Shown here piece by piece: positions 18,725 to 27,883 of a stretch of 64,000 bases of DNA. The position numbers were made by a program, and so were the translations under genes. The notes beneath the pieces were generated by a model, which was not told where the DNA came from, did no database searches, and saw only the letters and a list, made by a program, of their open reading frames with translations. This stretch comes from Globisporangium splendens (lineage: Eukaryota; Oomycota; Peronosporomycetes; Pythiales; Pythiaceae), in NCBI GenBank assembly GCA_006386115.1, contig VFIW01000029.1, forward strand, positions 124,001 through 188,000. The letters are read 5' to 3'. Position 1 is the stretch's first letter. Each line of letters opens with the position of its first letter.

Positions 18725-19465
18725 CTACGAACCAGACCGGAAGCTCACACTGTGTGCGAGGTGGTCTCCAGCATGCTTCGGCAGGAAGTACTTGGAGTCG
18801 TCGTAGAAGCGTTCGTAGAAGTCCTCCGACAGCAAGATGTAGTCGAGTCGGTTCTTCCGAGGAAGGGAACCGGTGAAGACTCGCTTGGTGTCGTAGTGGA
18901 TCCGCCACGCATCGACCACACTCAGTTTCGCCAACCACTCGAGACAGCTGGACCGACCGGGGTCGTAGCGTAGATCTGGAGACGACGAGTCGAGTCTGGG
19001 GTCCAGAGGAGTGTTCAGATCTCCCAACACAAAATGCGTCGCTTGGTCCTCGAACCCTTCGGTGTCCAGACTCGAGAAGAATTGGTGTTTCTCTTGCTGG
19101 TCCACTGGCGCGTACACGTTGTGGATGTAGATGGGAGCACACTCGACCATGACCTTCACAACGAGATACCGACCAGGGACTGAGAGTCGAGAGCCCTCTT
19201 CTGCCGTGTCGAAGCCTGGGAAGTCGGAACGGAGCACCGTGAGAACTCCATTGCTCCTTCCTCGCGTCGGTCGATCGAGCTGGCAGTTCGGGTCGTTCAC
19301 AAAGACTCGGTGCTTGAAGCTCGAGTCGAGGTGGAACTTGAACTTGGACAGATGCGTTCTGTCGCTCAACTTGGTTTCTTGGACGCATGCCACCGAGTGT
19401 TTCGATAGCACGCTGTCGATAAATAGGTGACCGTTCTTCTTGATGCCGTTAGTGTTGACGGACAC
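18725..19465 (-). CDS. LINE-C ORF2, AP endonuclease part, ends in a TAG
   Basis: A 246-residue AP endonuclease: SVNTNGI at the start, QETKL, HNVYAPVD, LGDLNTP, NRLDYILLS and a final DHLAHSVSF block, so the whole domain is present. The TAG comes directly after the domain (SFRSGS, stop) and the frame then continues straight into the RT. No ATG opens the frame; the nearest codon is GTG at 19465, as in LINE-B. It is 40 bp downstream of the ORF1 stop. Confidence 0.83.
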   Translation of the reverse strand: MSVNTNGIKKNGHLFIDSVLSKHSVACVQETKLSDRTHLSKFKFHLDSSFKHRVFVNDPNCQLDRPTRGRSNGVLTVLRSDFPGFDTAEEGSRLSVPGRYLVVKVMVECAPIYIHNVYAPVDQQEKHQFFSSLDTEGFEDQATHFVLGDLNTPLDPRLDSSSPDLRYDPGRSSCLEWLAKLSVVDAWRIHYDTKRVFTGSLPRKNRLDYILLSEDFYERFYDDSKYFLPKHAGDHLAHSVSFRSGS

Positions 19466-19505
19466 GACACTAACGTTGCTCCACGTTGTTTGGGTTGGAG
19501 TTGGT

Positions 19506-22142
19506 TTAGCAACGAGTGGCCAAGCCTCCCGCTACCAGTACCACCTCTCCCTCGACAACTCGGAGCTGCAACACCGACTCGTCGACCGGGTAGTACCCAT
19601 CGAGCTTGCGAAGCTCTTCCAGGTCATCGAGCAAGTACCCCTGCCACTGCACTTCGTTCCATTGACTCAAGCAGTGCGCACCAAGGTCCGACCGCAAGAG
19701 CATGAGGAGAGTGTTGGGGTGGAGGAGTCTCGTGTGGTGCGCGGGGATCCACTCGACCGGCTGACCAGTGATGTAGTGGATCCAGTGGTCGTTGCTGAAG
19801 ATCGTCGGCGCGATCGACATCAGCATGAGTTCAAAGAACCCGAGTGCCTTGGTCGCTCGCGATAGTTCCTTCATCTCGTTCGACGACGTCCACCAATTGG
19901 CGCAAGCTCTGAACAACTCTTCTCGCTTCGACGGGACCGTCGCCTTCATCAGCTTCTTCCACTTCGCACTGAACGTCGTGTCTTCGCTCGGCTGAGACGC
20001 GCACAGCACGCGGTTGATCACATGAAGCTGGGCAATCTCGGCGATCTCGCGTCCGCTTCCTGCCATCTTGAGCGACAGAGCGCTGTTGAAGGCGAGGGGT
20101 GACTCCACCGCCTTCTTCATGACATGGTCAGGATTCGTGGCGTTCTCGACGATGTTGAGTACGCTCGCGACCTTCGTGTCTGCAGTCGCAAGACAGTCAG
20201 GGAGGATGCTGAGAAATGCCGTGTTCTCGTCGTTGAACATCGACTCCGCTACCTCGGCAAGCGAGGACGCCTTCGATGCCTTGCGAATCTTCGTGTGGTG
20301 CTTTTCCACGAAGAACGCAGACTCTGGTGAGGTCTTGAGTGCTTCATGATGCTTCACTTCTGTGGGGAGGATCTGGTATCGGGGACCGAACTTCGCATCA
20401 GCACTCACATCCTTTGCTTCGAACGCAACTTCCATCGTCTGTAGCGCTTGGAAGTAGTTGGTCGTGGCGATGCCGTCGAGAGGTTGGGAAGGTTGATCCT
20501 TGACCATCAAATTGAAAAAGTCGATGCCATTTCGGGATCGCTTCTTCTTGTTTCTCACTGTGGTGAACCCATCACCATTCGTCAACAGAGTCGGCTTTGC
20601 TTGAGGCTTCGGACTCCCTGGAGGCGTGATCGGACCGGTCGAGTTCTTCAGCGTCTCCAGCGACACCAATGAGTTGCTTCGTGACTTTGCCAGCGTTGTC
20701 ACCACTGGTGCTTGGCCATGCTGAGCTCTGAGCGTGAGCTGCACTTCCTTCTTCTTGCCTGCGTCGATCGATCTCTGCAGGGACGAGCTGAAAGGCTTCG
20801 CTGTCGCAGCTTGTGCGTAGGTCCTTGGTTGCTGTGGATGATTCTGCGTCGCAGCAGGGGTGTAGTCGAGTGGTGGTGGGAACACGTCACCCGGAACACC
20901 AAGCTCGAGCGCATGCAGTGAGCGATAGCCAAACGGCATTCGCTCTGAACTGAACGGCGCATTCTTCCCGTGAACGGGATGGAGCTTGTTGTCGAAGACC
21001 AGCTGATCACACACCGAGTTGTTGATGATCAGAGCGGGAGGACACGACCTCGACAGGAAGTACACCCGCCACGCCGCGGACGTCACCCCCGTCGTCAAGT
21101 TCACTTCACGGAACGTGTCGTACACCGGCTTGCATCCAAGAAGGAAGAGTCGGTGCAGGATCACGTCCGTGTCCTTGTCGCAGTCTACATTGGCAATATC
21201 CAAGTAGTACTTGTCGCCAAGGCTGTCGAACTCCTTGAAAGTGAAGACACCTCCAAGGATATTCACCTTGGTGCGCTCCAAGCGCACACAGGCTTCTTTC
21301 GACTTGACCTTGACGCGCAAGTTGCCGCCCGGCATCTTGGAGATCTGGCCAATCTCGAATTGCTTGTACAGCTCTTCGAGCGCGCTGTTTCCGTGTTCCG
21401 GACCGGCAAGGGACGCCAATATCTTGTGGACAGAAGTCTTCGCGAGCGCTCTGCCAGTCTCGATCACCATGTCGTACTTGGCTCTCGGCAGCTGGTAGGG
21501 TCGCGCTTGTTCCATTCTCGAAGCGATGAGAGACCAGTCGTGACCAGCAGCATACTGGCGCTCAATCGCCTCGATGTCCACAGCAAGAGGCTTCGGGGTC
21601 TCGACGCGCTTGCGGGCTGCTTCGACCGTAGCTCGGTCGCGTCGGAGGTGTTCTTGTTGCATGATCACGTCGGCCATGGTCGGACGCGTGTCTTCGGCTG
21701 GCGCTTCCACAGTACCTCCTTCCCCCATGACGACATCCCCGTCGTCAATGGTGGTGTCGGGCGGATTCTCGGTTGAAGTACCACCCGTGGTGGTCGCTTC
21801 ATCCAATCCTGGAAGTCCCTCCGAAGATGAGTCGGAGCTGGAATGTTCTCCAGTCTCGAGCCCACTTCCCAAATATTTGCAAGTTGAACTTGCATTTGGT
21901 GTGGATTCGGAACTGGATCCCAGCTTCGGTCGGCTTGATCTTGCAGTTGAGCTTGGGATGAGTTCGTACCCAGATCCCAAATTTTCACGGGTTGAACTTG
22001 CAGTTGAACTTGAACTTGGGTTGAAAACCAGATCCCAAATTTTCGTTCTTTGAACTTGAACTTGGGGTGGGTTCAGAGTCTTGCGACACGGAACCGTTCC
22101 CTCCCGTTCCACAAATCCGCGCCTCTGATTGGCCAGAAGCAT
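19506..22142 (-). CDS. LINE-C ORF1, nucleic-acid-binding protein
   Basis: About 878 codons from the first in-frame ATG (22142); the open frame extends slightly further. The N-terminal 100 residues are Ser-rich and built from imperfect repeats (NLGSGYEL, KLGSSSES, YLGSGLET), reflected in repeated CCCAAATTTT / GAACTTG-type DNA at 21,850-22,060. An acidic stretch follows. Residues about 240-420 show the RRM-like pattern seen in LINE-A/B ORF1 (GNLRVKV, KYYLDI, WRVYFLSR). Later comes a Lys-rich stretch (TVRNKKKRSRNG) that could be nuclear-targeting. The function is inferred from position. Confidence 0.75.
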   Translation of the reverse strand: MLLANQRRGFVEREGTVPCRKTLNPPQVQVQRTKIWDLVFNPSSSSTASSTRENLGSGYELIPSSTARSSRPKLGSSSESTPNASSTCKYLGSGLETGEHSSSDSSSEGLPGLDEATTTGGTSTENPPDTTIDDGDVVMGEGGTVEAPAEDTRPTMADVIMQQEHLRRDRATVEAARKRVETPKPLAVDIEAIERQYAAGHDWSLIASRMEQARPYQLPRAKYDMVIETGRALAKTSVHKILASLAGPEHGNSALEELYKQFEIGQISKMPGGNLRVKVKSKEACVRLERTKVNILGGVFTFKEFDSLGDKYYLDIANVDCDKDTDVILHRLFLLGCKPVYDTFREVNLTTGVTSAAWRVYFLSRSCPPALIINNSVCDQLVFDNKLHPVHGKNAPFSSERMPFGYRSLHALELGVPGDVFPPPLDYTPAATQNHPQQPRTYAQAATAKPFSSSLQRSIDAGKKKEVQLTLRAQHGQAPVVTTLAKSRSNSLVSLETLKNSTGPITPPGSPKPQAKPTLLTNGDGFTTVRNKKKRSRNGIDFFNLMVKDQPSQPLDGIATTNYFQALQTMEVAFEAKDVSADAKFGPRYQILPTEVKHHEALKTSPESAFFVEKHHTKIRKASKASSLAEVAESMFNDENTAFLSILPDCLATADTKVASVLNIVENATNPDHVMKKAVESPLAFNSALSLKMAGSGREIAEIAQLHVINRVLCASQPSEDTTFSAKWKKLMKATVPSKREELFRACANWWTSSNEMKELSRATKALGFFELMLMSIAPTIFSNDHWIHYITGQPVEWIPAHHTRLLHPNTLLMLLRSDLGAHCLSQWNEVQWQGYLLDDLEELRKLDGYYPVDESVLQLRVVEGEVVLVAGGLATRC

Positions 22143-22369
22143 GGGTTGAGGAGGATGGAAGAGCAGACGAGGCAGGCTTCTCACTTGATTCTTTCCCGGA
22201 TCCAGGGCGACGAGTGGCGTTGGCTGGGTTGGCAGCTACGGTCGAAGCTGGATTCTTGGGAGAGACCATTGCGAAAGAAACTTGAGGGTAGGAAGGCGGC
22301 GGCGTGGAGGCGGCGGTTGGCTTGGTATTTCTCAAGTCGACTTGCGGGGTGGCCGGCAAATTGAGAAGT

Positions 22370-22442
22370 GGGGATGTAGCTCAAATGGTAGAGCGCTCGC
22401 TTAGCATGCGAGAGGTACTGGGATCGATACCCAGCTTCTCCA
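22370..22442 (+). tRNA. tRNA-Ala (AGC) at the 5' end of LINE-C
   Basis: A complete consensus tRNA. Its first 14 nt are the right-hand target duplication of LINE-C, so insertion restored a full tRNA on this side, but its natural upstream spacer is replaced by LINE-C. Internal boxes A and B are intact, so it may still be transcribed. Confidence 0.92.
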
Positions 22443-22562
22443 AAATGGTTCTGTTACTGTGATATGATCGTCATCAACAGCACTTTCCCAAATGTGCACT
22501 TCGCAGTCTCACCTGTGAATTCGTTGACATTGAGTAACAATCTTTTTGTGCGAATGTGCAGT
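22443..22562. repeat. Remnant of array spacer
   Basis: Matches the sequence downstream of the other tRNA-Ala genes (GGTTCTGTTACTGTGATATG onwards). After CAATCTTTTTG there is a deletion to a later spacer segment (TGCGAATGTGCAGTG), and then the Gypsy-1 integrase begins. This is the broken right end of the array. Confidence 0.85.
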
Positions 22563-23179
22563 GTGCCGCTGTTGACATGGACAACTTGGTGTCCAGAAGT
22601 CCAAACAGTGCACGCCAGAACTTGGACGTGAAACGGGTGTCACGGTCAGACACGATCTCGACTGGTAGTCCATGTAGACGGAATACGACGTCTACAAAGA
22701 CCTTGGCAGTCTTCTCAGCAGAGATCTTGTCCGAAACAGGCGCAAGATGAACCATCTTGTTGAATCGGTCCACAAACACAAGGATGCCATTGCGTCCGTG
22801 TGTGTCTCTTGGAAGTTCGAATATGAAATCCATACACACAGACATCCAACTGTCCGATGGGACAGCCAATGAACGAAGTGGTGCCTGCGTGGAACCAGAG
22901 GGTTTCACTCGTTGGCAGATCTCGCAAGTCCTCACATACTTGCGAACCCACTTGTACATGTGTGGCCAGTAGTAATCCCGGGAAAGACTGAGAAACGTCT
23001 TCTCACGTCCGAGATGGCCACCCGAAGGACTGTCATGGTACTCATACAAGAGTCGATGACGCAGACCTTCGTCGTTGGGAACAACAACCCTTGCTGTATC
23101 CCCTTGTTCGACCACATAGTACAACAACCCATTGTGTACTCGGAAGCGGTGAACTCGCGATCTTGTGCGCGACGGAAGA
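22563..23179 (-). pseudogene. Gypsy-1 integrase, truncated
   Basis: The integrase zinc-binding region (HDSPSGGHLGREK, CEICQRVK) is followed by the rve catalytic core with the first two acidic residues (MDFIFELP; SDRDTRF). It stops after SMSTA, before the third catalytic residue, where array sequence begins. The segment joins in frame with the RT-RNase H part if the solo LTR and its duplicated flank are removed. Confidence 0.85.
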
Positions 23180-23714
23180 TGTAACCGGACACTTCCGAGT
23201 TACGCAGCACGGTACGTGTGTGAGGAAGCGTATTCAACGCTTCTCTCAAGGACTCTGTTCCGAGAGAGGTGGCCTGCTTCCTGCAGTGCAACAATCGGTT
23301 ACCTATAGGTCTCTATAGAGTAACCGTCGATAACCAAAGGCTCTAGTTAACGGTAAAAATGGAACTGTTTATTTGTTGGAGGTTGCCCTCTGTAGGACAA
23401 CCTGGATTATCTTTATGTAACTATGAACAATAGCAATCTCAAGTGTAATTACTCCCCATGTGGCAATGAGTGGCTATGAAAGACTAACGCTAGTTGTCTT
23501 ATGTGATTGGATGAAATGCATGTTCAATTATGTCCAATCGGAGGCGCCGTCACTCAGACTGGCTGCCGGCTCCACCGTGAAGGTTCGAGCAAGTACGACG
23601 AACCTCATGGTTCGGTCTTAAACTTGTTGCGCGTACTCTACGTACCGCAAGGTTCGATTTGGTTGTGTGGCACAACACAAGTGCGTAACCATGTTACAGT
23701 GTAACCCCGTTACA
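23180..23714. repeat. Solo LTR (Gypsy-2 family) inside Gypsy-1 pol
   Basis: 535 bp, starting TGTAACCGGA and ending CCCCGTTACA, more than 95% like the two LTRs of Gypsy-2 (50,129-50,662 and 58,118-58,652). No internal region is present. It is flanked not by 5 bp but by about 50 bp of duplicated Gypsy-1 sequence (23130-23179 and 23715-23764) with two transitions between the copies. Confidence 0.88.
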
Positions 23715-25839
23715 CATTGTGTACTCGGAAGCGGTGAACTCGCGGTCTTGTGCGTGACGGAAGACCTTGCAGCGCTTTGTCGGAAGGGTCCTTGAAGTAC
23801 TTCAACAAGTCCTGACATGTTTCGTCAGACTTGTACCCTTCGACGATCTCTCCTCGCACTGTAGTCGTAGCTCGCACCGCGATCGCTTGAACATCTTCGC
23901 AGAGTCGACACGCCCCGTCCGTGCCTTCACTCTTGGTCTTCGGATCGTAATCCGGACGTCTTGACAGCGCATCGGCTAAGATGTTCGTCTTGCCTGGCTT
24001 GTAGTGTACAACGAAGTTGTACTCTGCAAAGAAGGAGAACCACCTCGCCATTCTTTGCGACAAATGAGGAGTCTTCACTGCCGTACGCAGGGATGCGTGG
24101 TCAGTGCAGACAGCAAAGCGCTCCTCGCCAAGCAGATACACACGGAACTTGACCAAAGAATACTTCATCGCCAGAAGTTCCTTGTCGTGAACTGGGTAGT
24201 TCCGTTCTGCGGGTCGGAGTTGTCGTGACTGATACGACACAACTCGCTCATGATCCTCATCATCGTGTTGCATCAATGCGCAACCGATGGCATAGTCGCT
24301 CGCATCACAGACGACGTGGAACGACTTGTCGTGGTTTGGCAGAGCCAACACAGGAGCTTCTCGAAGACTCCTCTTGACTTCTTCGAACGCCGTCTGGTGG
24401 TCTTTCGACCACTTCCACTCAACGTCTTTCTTCAAGAGCTGTGTGAGGGGTTGCGCCAACGCTGCATAATTGCGCGTGTACTTGTGCAAGTAGTTGGCTA
24501 GACCCAACCATTGTCGTAGCTGTTTGACATTCTGAGGCACTGGCCAATCGTCAATAGCCTTGACCTTCTCCGGATCGACTCGAACACCGCTCTTGCCCAC
24601 AAAACAACCGAGAACAGGGATCTCGGGGGCGAAGAACATGCACTCCTTCAAGTTCGCGTAGAGTTTATTCTCACGCATGACCTGAAAAACTTGACGAAGA
24701 TGATCGAGATGAACATCGACATCAGACTTCCCATTCGTGGCCTTACTATGAACGAAAATATCGTCAAAGTAACTTGGTGCAAATGTTCGCAGAGGACGAA
24801 GAGCGTTCGTGACCGTTCGATTGAAGGTCGCAGGAGCATTCTTCAGTCCCTGTGGCATCACTAACCATTCCCACAGCATACCACTCGGGGTACTCACTGC
24901 GGTTAGTGGGACATCGTCTTCGCGCATTCGAATCTGATAGAACCCATCTTTCAGATCGATAGCACTAAAGACGGTGCTGCCAACCATTCCATCAAGGATC
25001 GTGTCCTTGCGTGGAACCGGAGTCTGGGCTGGAATTGTCGCGTCGTTCAGCTTGTTGAAAGCATGAACAATGCGCCAACTTCCAGTTGCCTTCTTCACAC
25101 AGAAAGTGGGGCTGCAATGCGGAGACTTGCTCTCTCGCACATGACCAGCCTTAGCACGTTGTGCAAAGAACTCGTCGATTGCCTCGGTTTGTTCCTTTGG
25201 CAGCGGCCACTGTCTTGTGATGCAGTACTTCGCGCCAGGAAGTACATCAATCTCGTGACGAATGCCTCTATCGAATGGCAGTTCGTCCGGCACCTTGTCA
25301 GGGAAAATGTCTTCATATTCCCTGGCAAGCGCATACACGGGGTTCTTCTTGAGGGCGTCCCACGACTGCTCCTCGAACCTCTCCTTCCGTGTCTTTTCGT
25401 CCAACACATCTGCATCCGCACTTGATGCTGTGTTGACGAAGCCTTCGTCGACCATTTCGACGATCACACACACTTGCGCAATGTCGCCTCTCGCTAGGCT
25501 GCGCTCCAGTGTCTTCTTGCTCATCGATGGCAAGGAAATCAACTCTTCGACTGAACTTGGAGGATTTTCAATCTTCATGTGACGGATTACATCCACGTCA
25601 CCTTCTTCATTGTAGACCGCGATATTCGCAAACTCGCTTGGAATGTCTTGTGCTTGGACACTCCCTTCGTCATCACCACTTGCACCTTGATCAGGGGTAC
25701 TCAAAACTCTTGGCGAAAAACTTCTCTTGCTGGTCTTCTTCTTGTCTTGTTGGGAAGGGTGTCTGTTCCTCTTCCATTCACTCTTGTCAACGCCATCGCG
25801 AACCTTCTCGTCGTCGATGGCAAAGGAGACAGTCTTTTT
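23715..25839 (-). pseudogene. Gypsy-1 reverse transcriptase and RNase H
   Basis: RT: HAFNKLNDATIP, DLKDGFYQI, PQGLKNAPATF, catalytic YFDD (SYFDDIFVHS), WLGLANYLHKY. RNase H: VVCDASDYAIG, DKELLA, CTDHASLRTA and ADALSRRPDY. It lies in the same frame as gag-protease, separated by one TAG (25840-25842), and no ATG opens it at the expected place. It is either expressed by readthrough or the TAG is a lesion. The frame is then cut by the solo LTR. Confidence 0.85.
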
Positions 25840-27546
25840 CTAGCGCCTGGCTGCTCCATCTCCGTTCGTCTTCTTCAAAATGGGTACCACTTGTGAACAT
25901 GGGGGGCCATCACACACCGCAATATCACAAGGGCCATCTGGGATCTCTTCCGCTGATATATGCACCCATACTACTTCATCCGTTGTTGTGCAGCACAAGT
26001 CAACATCTCGTGACTTGTCAACGGAGATCTTCATATTCATCCAGTCAATGCTAGGTTGGTAACGCTTCAACCACGGCATTCCCAGGATGACGTCAAACTT
26101 GTCATCGAGGTCGAGTAAAATGAACTCGTCTTCACCTCGGAAATCTTCACACTTGATTGCCAAGCGCACCACACGCTTCGGCATCTTCACAGTTGACCCA
26201 TTTGCCAACCGGACGATCATTGCCTTCTCTTCATTCGCATCAGGCACGAAGACACCATGCCTGACGATCACTTCATTTCGAACAAAGTTGCTCGACGCAC
26301 CAGTGTCAACCAAAGCTCGTAGAGGCGTTGCAATACCGTCTACATGAACTTTGTGAACGATCAAACTTGACGTTTGACTGGCACTCTTTTCACTCATAGT
26401 GGAAACTGCGTGTGCTTGATGCACATAGGGGCCAGAGTCCTGTGTCTCCACAACGTCCACAGTCCTCTTTTCCGGGCCAATAGGAGGCCCCTCCCCTACT
26501 GTCCATTCCCGGTTTTTTGGCCCAGGTGACCGCTCGAACCGACGACCGTAAGAACGATCGTGGTTGTTCGAACGAGCACCCTGTGTCGTTTGCCGACCCG
26601 GCAAAGACACCTTGCAGTTCCAAGCAATGTGACCCGGCTTCCCGCAACAGAAACACTTCCCATCGTTGCGAGGACGCTCATTTCCAGGCGTGGAAATGTA
26701 CGAGATGTCCATGGACTCGGGACCGTCATGCGCAACATTTGATTGCCGCATTGGTCTCGACGCAAACCCATGGAACTTCGCTTGCTTGATGCTGAACTCT
26801 TCTTGCATCGCACGTTCGATAGCTTCGTCCAGCGTCTTGGGGTACTCGCGGAACAATTGGTTCCGAATCGGACCATCGTTCAGACCCGTCATGAACGTCA
26901 CGACTTGCGTCGGAACGTCAATCGGCTCGTCAACGATGCTCGACACCAAGTAGCGAGCACGTTGTGCATACGAGTGAAGGTCGAAACGGCCTTGACGAAG
27001 CTTGAGGAACTCGGCGCGTGCACGGAACTCGCTCTGTGGAGGTTCAAACGCCTTCTTGAGTTCAGCCTTGAAGTGGTCGTAGCTGGGGAAGCAATTTAGA
27101 TCCACTAAACGCTTGCCATACGCCCAGCTCTTCGCACGACCCGCAAGGTTGGACATCGCGAACAACACTTGCTGCGAAGGGTCTCGCAGTTGTCTTGCAG
27201 CGATGGCTGCATCCAACTCGACGAACCATCGTGAGAGAGGCTCGTTCTCTCCGCCGCGATACGGAGAGACGTCAAGCTTCAGTGGCACCGTCCTGATTGA
27301 GGAAACAGGGGTTGCGACCTGCTTCCGGGAGGACATGATCTCGTGGTGCATGAAACTGACCACCGCACTCTTCTGGTCCTCCGGAGATACCGATCGAAGC
27401 AGACTGACCACGGCAGCCTCTCCGATGACATCTCGCATGCGCTCAAGCACCATCCACTCATGAGAAGACAAATGAGGGAAACCCTCAATAGTCAACTCGA
27501 CAGTTTCCGGTACTGCTGGACCGAGTGGGGTTCCTGTAGCATCCAT
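25840..27546 (-). CDS. Gypsy-1 gag and aspartic protease
   Basis: Start chosen at the ATG at 27546 (MDATGTPLGP). The capsid-like Gag region covers residues about 60-270 (LSRWFVELDAA, FKAELKKAFEPP, LHSYAQRARYL), with a CCHC knuckle (CFCCGKPGHIAWNC) near residue 310 and a retroviral-type protease after it: active site LVDTGASSNFV, flap region, ILGMPWL. Gag and protease share one continuous frame, unlike Gypsy-2 where they need a -1 shift. It ends at TAG 25840-25842 with the RT frame continuing beyond. Confidence 0.88.
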   Translation of the reverse strand: MDATGTPLGPAVPETVELTIEGFPHLSSHEWMVLERMRDVIGEAAVVSLLRSVSPEDQKSAVVSFMHHEIMSSRKQVATPVSSIRTVPLKLDVSPYRGGENEPLSRWFVELDAAIAARQLRDPSQQVLFAMSNLAGRAKSWAYGKRLVDLNCFPSYDHFKAELKKAFEPPQSEFRARAEFLKLRQGRFDLHSYAQRARYLVSSIVDEPIDVPTQVVTFMTGLNDGPIRNQLFREYPKTLDEAIERAMQEEFSIKQAKFHGFASRPMRQSNVAHDGPESMDISYISTPGNERPRNDGKCFCCGKPGHIAWNCKVSLPGRQTTQGARSNNHDRSYGRRFERSPGPKNREWTVGEGPPIGPEKRTVDVVETQDSGPYVHQAHAVSTMSEKSASQTSSLIVHKVHVDGIATPLRALVDTGASSNFVRNEVIVRHGVFVPDANEEKAMIVRLANGSTVKMPKRVVRLAIKCEDFRGEDEFILLDLDDKFDVILGMPWLKRYQPSIDWMNMKISVDKSRDVDLCCTTTDEVVWVHISAEEIPDGPCDIAVCDGPPCSQVVPILKKTNGDGAARR

Positions 27547-27648
27547 GTTCCGAACAAGGATGCTCGCAGGGTCTTCGACAGGAATGCTCGACGTGCTTAA
27601 AGCCGCGTCGTCAAACCTCTTCACTTCACTGGGTCGTTGGAAGGACCG

Positions 27649-27663
27649 CTCGAAGTGCTACCA
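27649..27663 (-). promoter_or_regulatory. Gypsy-1 primer-binding site
   Basis: On the minus strand TGGTAGCACTTCGAG lies 2 nt after the end of the 5' LTR. It is complementary to a tRNA ending in AGTGCTACCA. Gypsy-2 has almost the same site (TGGTAGCACTCGTAG). A GCTACCA end is what initiator tRNA-Met usually has, so that primer is likely; this is an inference. Confidence 0.65.
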
Positions 27664-27665
27664 GG

Positions 27666-27876
27666 TGTAAGAGGGCGCTGTCCACAACAGTCCCTCAAAC
27701 ACTGCACACACGCTTGTGCCAGAGGAAGCGATCTCCCGACTTGGAGGGAGGAAGAAGACTTGAGGGCTTGGAGGAAAATTTGCAACTGAATTGAAAAGGT
27801 TATGGTTCCTGTCGCTACTTACTAATGAACCGCAAGGGCTCCTACAGGTTTTATAACTAAAACCTAAACATACACA
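27666..27876. repeat. Gypsy-1 5' LTR (outer boundary approximate)
   Basis: It starts (plus reading) TGTAAGAGGG right after the primer-binding site. The outer end is not certain: candidates are CATACACA (about 27,876) or CTCCTACA (about 27,847). A TATAAAA-like run on the minus strand near 27,853 could be its promoter. No second copy is available for comparison. Confidence 0.55.
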
Positions 27877-27883
27877 ATAAAAC

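Larger units (their letters stand above)
15219..22369 (-). mobile_element. LINE-C: full-length Tx1-like LINE in a tRNA-Ala gene
   Basis: A 7,151-bp element bounded by a 14-bp duplication of the tRNA-Ala 5' end. From its 5' end on the minus strand: leader, ORF1 (22142-19506), ORF2 endonuclease (19465-18725) and reverse transcriptase (to 15275), then a 56-bp 3' UTR. ORF2 is open except for one in-frame TAG. The coding sequence is far from LINE-A/B, yet the first 35 or so bases of the elements are clearly alike (AATTTGCC, then ACCCC and CAAGTCGA), which suggests a shared promoter or a common origin of the 5' end. It also differs in codon choice, being richer in TCG and GTC-type codons. Confidence 0.9.
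22563..27876 (-). mobile_element. Gypsy-1: truncated Ty3/Gypsy retrotransposon
   Basis: A minus-strand LTR element: 5' LTR (27666 to about 27876), primer-binding site, gag-protease, RT-RNase H and integrase. It is cut inside the integrase core at about 22,563 and joined to 5S/tRNA spacer, so the integrase C-terminus and the 3' LTR are missing. A 535-bp solo LTR of the Gypsy-2 family (23180-23714) interrupts pol. It is related to, but clearly different from, Gypsy-2. Confidence 0.85.

Noticed and set aside
22474..22562. Extra C-terminal residues on the Gypsy-1 integrase
   Set aside because: They are array spacer sequence read through by chance after the truncation point.
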